In this document: positions 6,676 through 8,147 of the stretch, one piece after another | How positions within the stretch are numbered: the first letter of the stretch is position 1 | Layout of the letters: each line of letters starts with the position of its first letter | Assembly: GCF_037440165.1 (NCBI RefSeq) | Contig: NZ_JBBIUQ010000052.1 | Coordinates: 1-8,147 of the forward strand | DNA: 8,147 bases | Source: Ignavibacterium sp037440165 | Lineage (GTDB): Bacteria; Bacteroidota; Ignavibacteria; Ignavibacteriales; Ignavibacteriaceae | Direction of reading: 5' to 3' | The notes under the pieces: model-generated | The model's database searches: none | Seen by the model: the letters and a program-made list of their open reading frames with translations, nothing else | Told to the model about the DNA's origin: nothing | Translations under genes and position numbers: made by a program

Positions 6676-6690
6676 TTGAAAGGGAAGTGT

Positions 6691-7839
6691 ATGAAAGATT
6701 ATTTCTTAACATCTGAATCCGTATCAGAAGGTCATCCTGATAAAGTAGCAGATCAGATATCTGATGCAATTTTAGATGAGCATCTAAGGATTGATCAAAA
6801 CTCAAGAGTCGCAGCCGAAACGATGATAGCTAAAAATTTAGTTGTGATTAGTGAAGAAATCACTTCATCAGCAAATCCATATTACAAAGCAATTATTGAT
6901 GATGTGCTTGAAAGTGTTGGGTATGTTGATGGGTACAATGGTTTTGATTCAAAAGGTTATGAATTAAAATTAAGTATTACTAAACAAGCTGACGATTTAG
7001 CAATAAGCATTTCCCAATCAGATGATCAGCTTGGTGCAGGAGATCAGGGGTTAATGTTTGGTTATGCAATCCGTGAAACAGAATCGCTTATGCCATTACC
7101 AATTTCATTAGCACATCATCTACTGATAAAACTTTCTGAATTAAGAAAATCAGGTAAATTTGATTTTCTGCTACCTGATGCAAAATCGCAGGTAACAGTT
7201 AAATATTCTGATGGCAAACCTGTTGGAATAAAAAACCTAGTTATTTCAACTCAACATACTGAGATGATGACTCAGAATAAATTGCAGGAAATAATTATTG
7301 AAGAAGTAATCAAAAAAACTATCCCTGATTATCTTGAATATAATATTTCAGATTGCATAATAAATCCAACAGAAAGGTTTGTAGACAGCGGCCCTTTAGC
7401 TGATGTAGGACTTACCGGAAGAAAAATTATTGTTGATACTTATGGTGGAAGCTGTCCGCATGGCGGCGGTGCTTTTTCCGGTAAGGATGCAAGCAAAGTT
7501 GATCGCTCCGGCGCTTATATGGCAAGATACATTGCTAGAAATATTGTCGCTGCAGAGCTTTCGGATAAATGCACTGTTCAGCTTGCTTATGTAATTAGCT
7601 ATAGAAAACCAGTTGCAATTTTTCTGGATTTCCACAATACTGGACGAGTTGATGAAGAAGAAGTAATCAAAGTGCTTCCTGAAATATTTGACCTTACCCC
7701 TTCCGGAACTATTAAAGAATTCAAACTAACAAGACCAATATTCCGAAAAACATCTGTCTATGGTCACTTTGGAAGAAATGATAATGATTTTCTTTGGGAG
7801 AGAACAGACAAAGCTGAAATAATAAAAAGTCACTTTTAA
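6691..7839 (+). CDS. metK: S-adenosylmethionine synthetase (methionine adenosyltransferase)
   Basis: The 382-residue cytosolic enzyme makes S-adenosylmethionine from methionine and ATP. Family landmarks are in order: SESVSEGHPDKVADQISDA (His15 and Asp17 at the ATP site), GAGDQGLMFGYA (115-126), DAKSQVT (Lys165), GLTGRKIIVDTYGG (Arg244, Lys245) and GGGAFSGKDASKVDRS (Lys265, Lys269). These match E. coli MetK positions almost without offset, and length is typical. The ATG at 6691 follows AAAGGGA at 6679-6685; an in-frame TTG at 6676 would add five residues but lacks support. Two signatures are unusual: the gating-loop motif QSPDI-QGV reads QADDLAISIS, and NPTGRFVIGGP reads NPTERFVDSGP. Catalytic residues remain, so activity is expected. 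The gene starts 15 nt after the decayed DUF6745-like frame, and no promoter or SAM riboswitch is evident in between. Confidence 0.95.
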   Translation: MKDYFLTSESVSEGHPDKVADQISDAILDEHLRIDQNSRVAAETMIAKNLVVISEEITSSANPYYKAIIDDVLESVGYVDGYNGFDSKGYELKLSITKQADDLAISISQSDDQLGAGDQGLMFGYAIRETESLMPLPISLAHHLLIKLSELRKSGKFDFLLPDAKSQVTVKYSDGKPVGIKNLVISTQHTEMMTQNKLQEIIIEEVIKKTIPDYLEYNISDCIINPTERFVDSGPLADVGLTGRKIIVDTYGGSCPHGGGAFSGKDASKVDRSGAYMARYIARNIVAAELSDKCTVQLAYVISYRKPVAIFLDFHNTGRVDEEEVIKVLPEIFDLTPSGTIKEFKLTRPIFRKTSVYGHFGRNDNDFLWERTDKAEIIKSHF

Positions 7840-7853
7840 TCTAACGAATAACC

Positions 7854-7881
7854 CTTCTTCAAAAAGGAGAAGTTTTATTTT
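7854..7881 (+). terminator. Intrinsic terminator after metK
   Basis: CTTCTTC (7854-7860) pairs with GGAGAAG (7866-7872), 7 bp with one T-G wobble, around an AAAAA loop, followed by TTTTATTTT. It starts 14 nt after the metK stop. Confidence 0.8.
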
Positions 7882-7908
7882 GTAGGGTCGAGGCTTGCCT
7901 CGACCGTC
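7881..7908. repeat. TGTAGGG-headed palindrome 1
   Basis: GGTCGAGGC (7886-7894) and GCCTCGACC (7897-7905) form a perfect 9-bp inverted repeat with a 2-nt TT centre, headed by TGTAGG and GC-rich against an AT-rich background. The same head and layout recur at 8060-8086 with a different arm sequence, so these are probably members of a dispersed repetitive palindrome class. It could extend the metK transcript's 3' structure. Confidence 0.75.
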
Positions 7909-7915
7909 TTTTAAA

Positions 7916-7949
7916 ATCCGTTAAAATCCGTCACATCCGTTCAATCCGT
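7916..7949. repeat. Four-copy ATCCGT direct repeat array
   Basis: ATCCGT occurs at 7916, 7926, 7935 and 7944, spaced 10, 9 and 9 nt with A/T/C-rich spacers. On the reverse strand it reads as repeated ACGGAT. With the flanking CTTCTGCCGCGAAGTC and ACCAGGACACAAAG segments (about 7970-7990) it resembles a composite intergenic repeat I recall from draft genomes of several environmental phyla. No coding or CRISPR-like structure is present; spacers are far too short. Confidence 0.7.
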
Positions 7950-8059
7950 GTCCCATTCTCCTTCTGCCGCGAAGTCACCAGGACACAAAGAAAAGAAATA
8001 TCGATTCCATTTTGAACCTGCTTACATTAGAAAAATTGTTTCAAGATTTTATGTTTTGA

Positions 8060-8087
8060 TGTAGGGAACGGACTCCAGTCTGTTCCG
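8060..8087. repeat. TGTAGGG-headed palindrome 2
   Basis: GGAACGGACT (8065-8074) and AGTCTGTTCC (8077-8086) form a 10-bp inverted repeat with one G-T wobble and a 2-nt CC centre, preceded by TGTAGGG. Arms differ completely from the palindrome at 7886-7905, but head and geometry are the same. Confidence 0.75.
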
Positions 8088-8112
8088 CTAATCACAATCC
8101 CATGGGGATGAA

Positions 8113-8147
8113 ATGATTATAGAATTAATTATAAAAGATTTAACAAA
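8113..8147 (+). CDS. Possible 5' end of a gene running off the window
   Basis: An ATG at 8113 opens a frame (MIIELIIKDLT) that remains open to the window end. A weak GGGGA at 8104-8108 lies 4 nt upstream. Eleven codons are too few to recognise a product or to exclude a chance ORF. Confidence 0.3.
   Translation, partial: MIIELIIKDLT

Noticed and set aside
6676..6690. SAM riboswitch ahead of metK
   Set aside because: The gap is 15 nt and the sequence before it is coding-like remnant, leaving no room for an aptamer.
7916..7949. CRISPR or iteron origin from the ATCCGT repeats
   Set aside because: The repeats are 6 nt with 3-4 nt spacers, with no AT-rich unwinding region, DnaA boxes or replication gene nearby.

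Overview
The window is AT-rich and comes from a bacterium most likely in the Bacteroidota/Chlorobiota (FCB) group, perhaps Ignavibacteria-like. This placement is an inference. It rests on the fused E2-E1 2-oxoglutarate dehydrogenase (also known from actinobacteria), a TAnnTTTG-type promoter ahead of a tRNA, and dispersed repeats of a kind I associate with such genomes. Every gene lies on the + strand.

Layout. (1) 12-3629: a complete fused 2-oxoglutarate dehydrogenase E1 / succinyltransferase-domain protein (Kgd/OdhA type), followed by a hairpin. (2) 3889-4263: a lone STAS-domain anti-sigma-factor antagonist with a strong ribosome binding site, a 16-bp palindrome upstream and a very strong terminator downstream. 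(3) 4368-4841: tRNA-Gly(CCC) with its promoter, then two 87-bp tandem repeats, each holding only the 5' half of a tRNA-Val with a 16-nt palindrome inserted in the D-loop, then the intact tRNA-Val(UAC). (4) 4915-5132: two adjacent RNA-like elements with the same architecture (hairpin, A-rich tail, intrinsic terminator) and different but self-complementary stems. They look like tandem small RNAs or tandem attenuator/riboswitch-like leaders. (5) 5162-6675: an uncharacterised gene pair, a small His-rich protein and a DUF6745-like protein. The first carries a +1 frameshift and the second carries two in-frame stop codons. (6) 6691-7839: metK (S-adenosylmethionine synthetase), 15 nt after the decayed pair, with its own terminator. 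(7) 7882-8086: non-coding DNA packed with repeats (two TGTAGGG-headed perfect or near-perfect palindromes and an ATCCGT array). (8) A possible gene start at 8113 runs off the window.

The genes do not form one pathway. Kgd is central carbon metabolism, the STAS protein is probably part of a partner-switching or stress-signalling circuit, and MetK supplies the methyl donor. The least explained part is 4588-6675: the tRNA half-repeats, the twin terminator-ended RNA elements, and the broken gene pair whose ribosome binding site lies just behind the second terminator.
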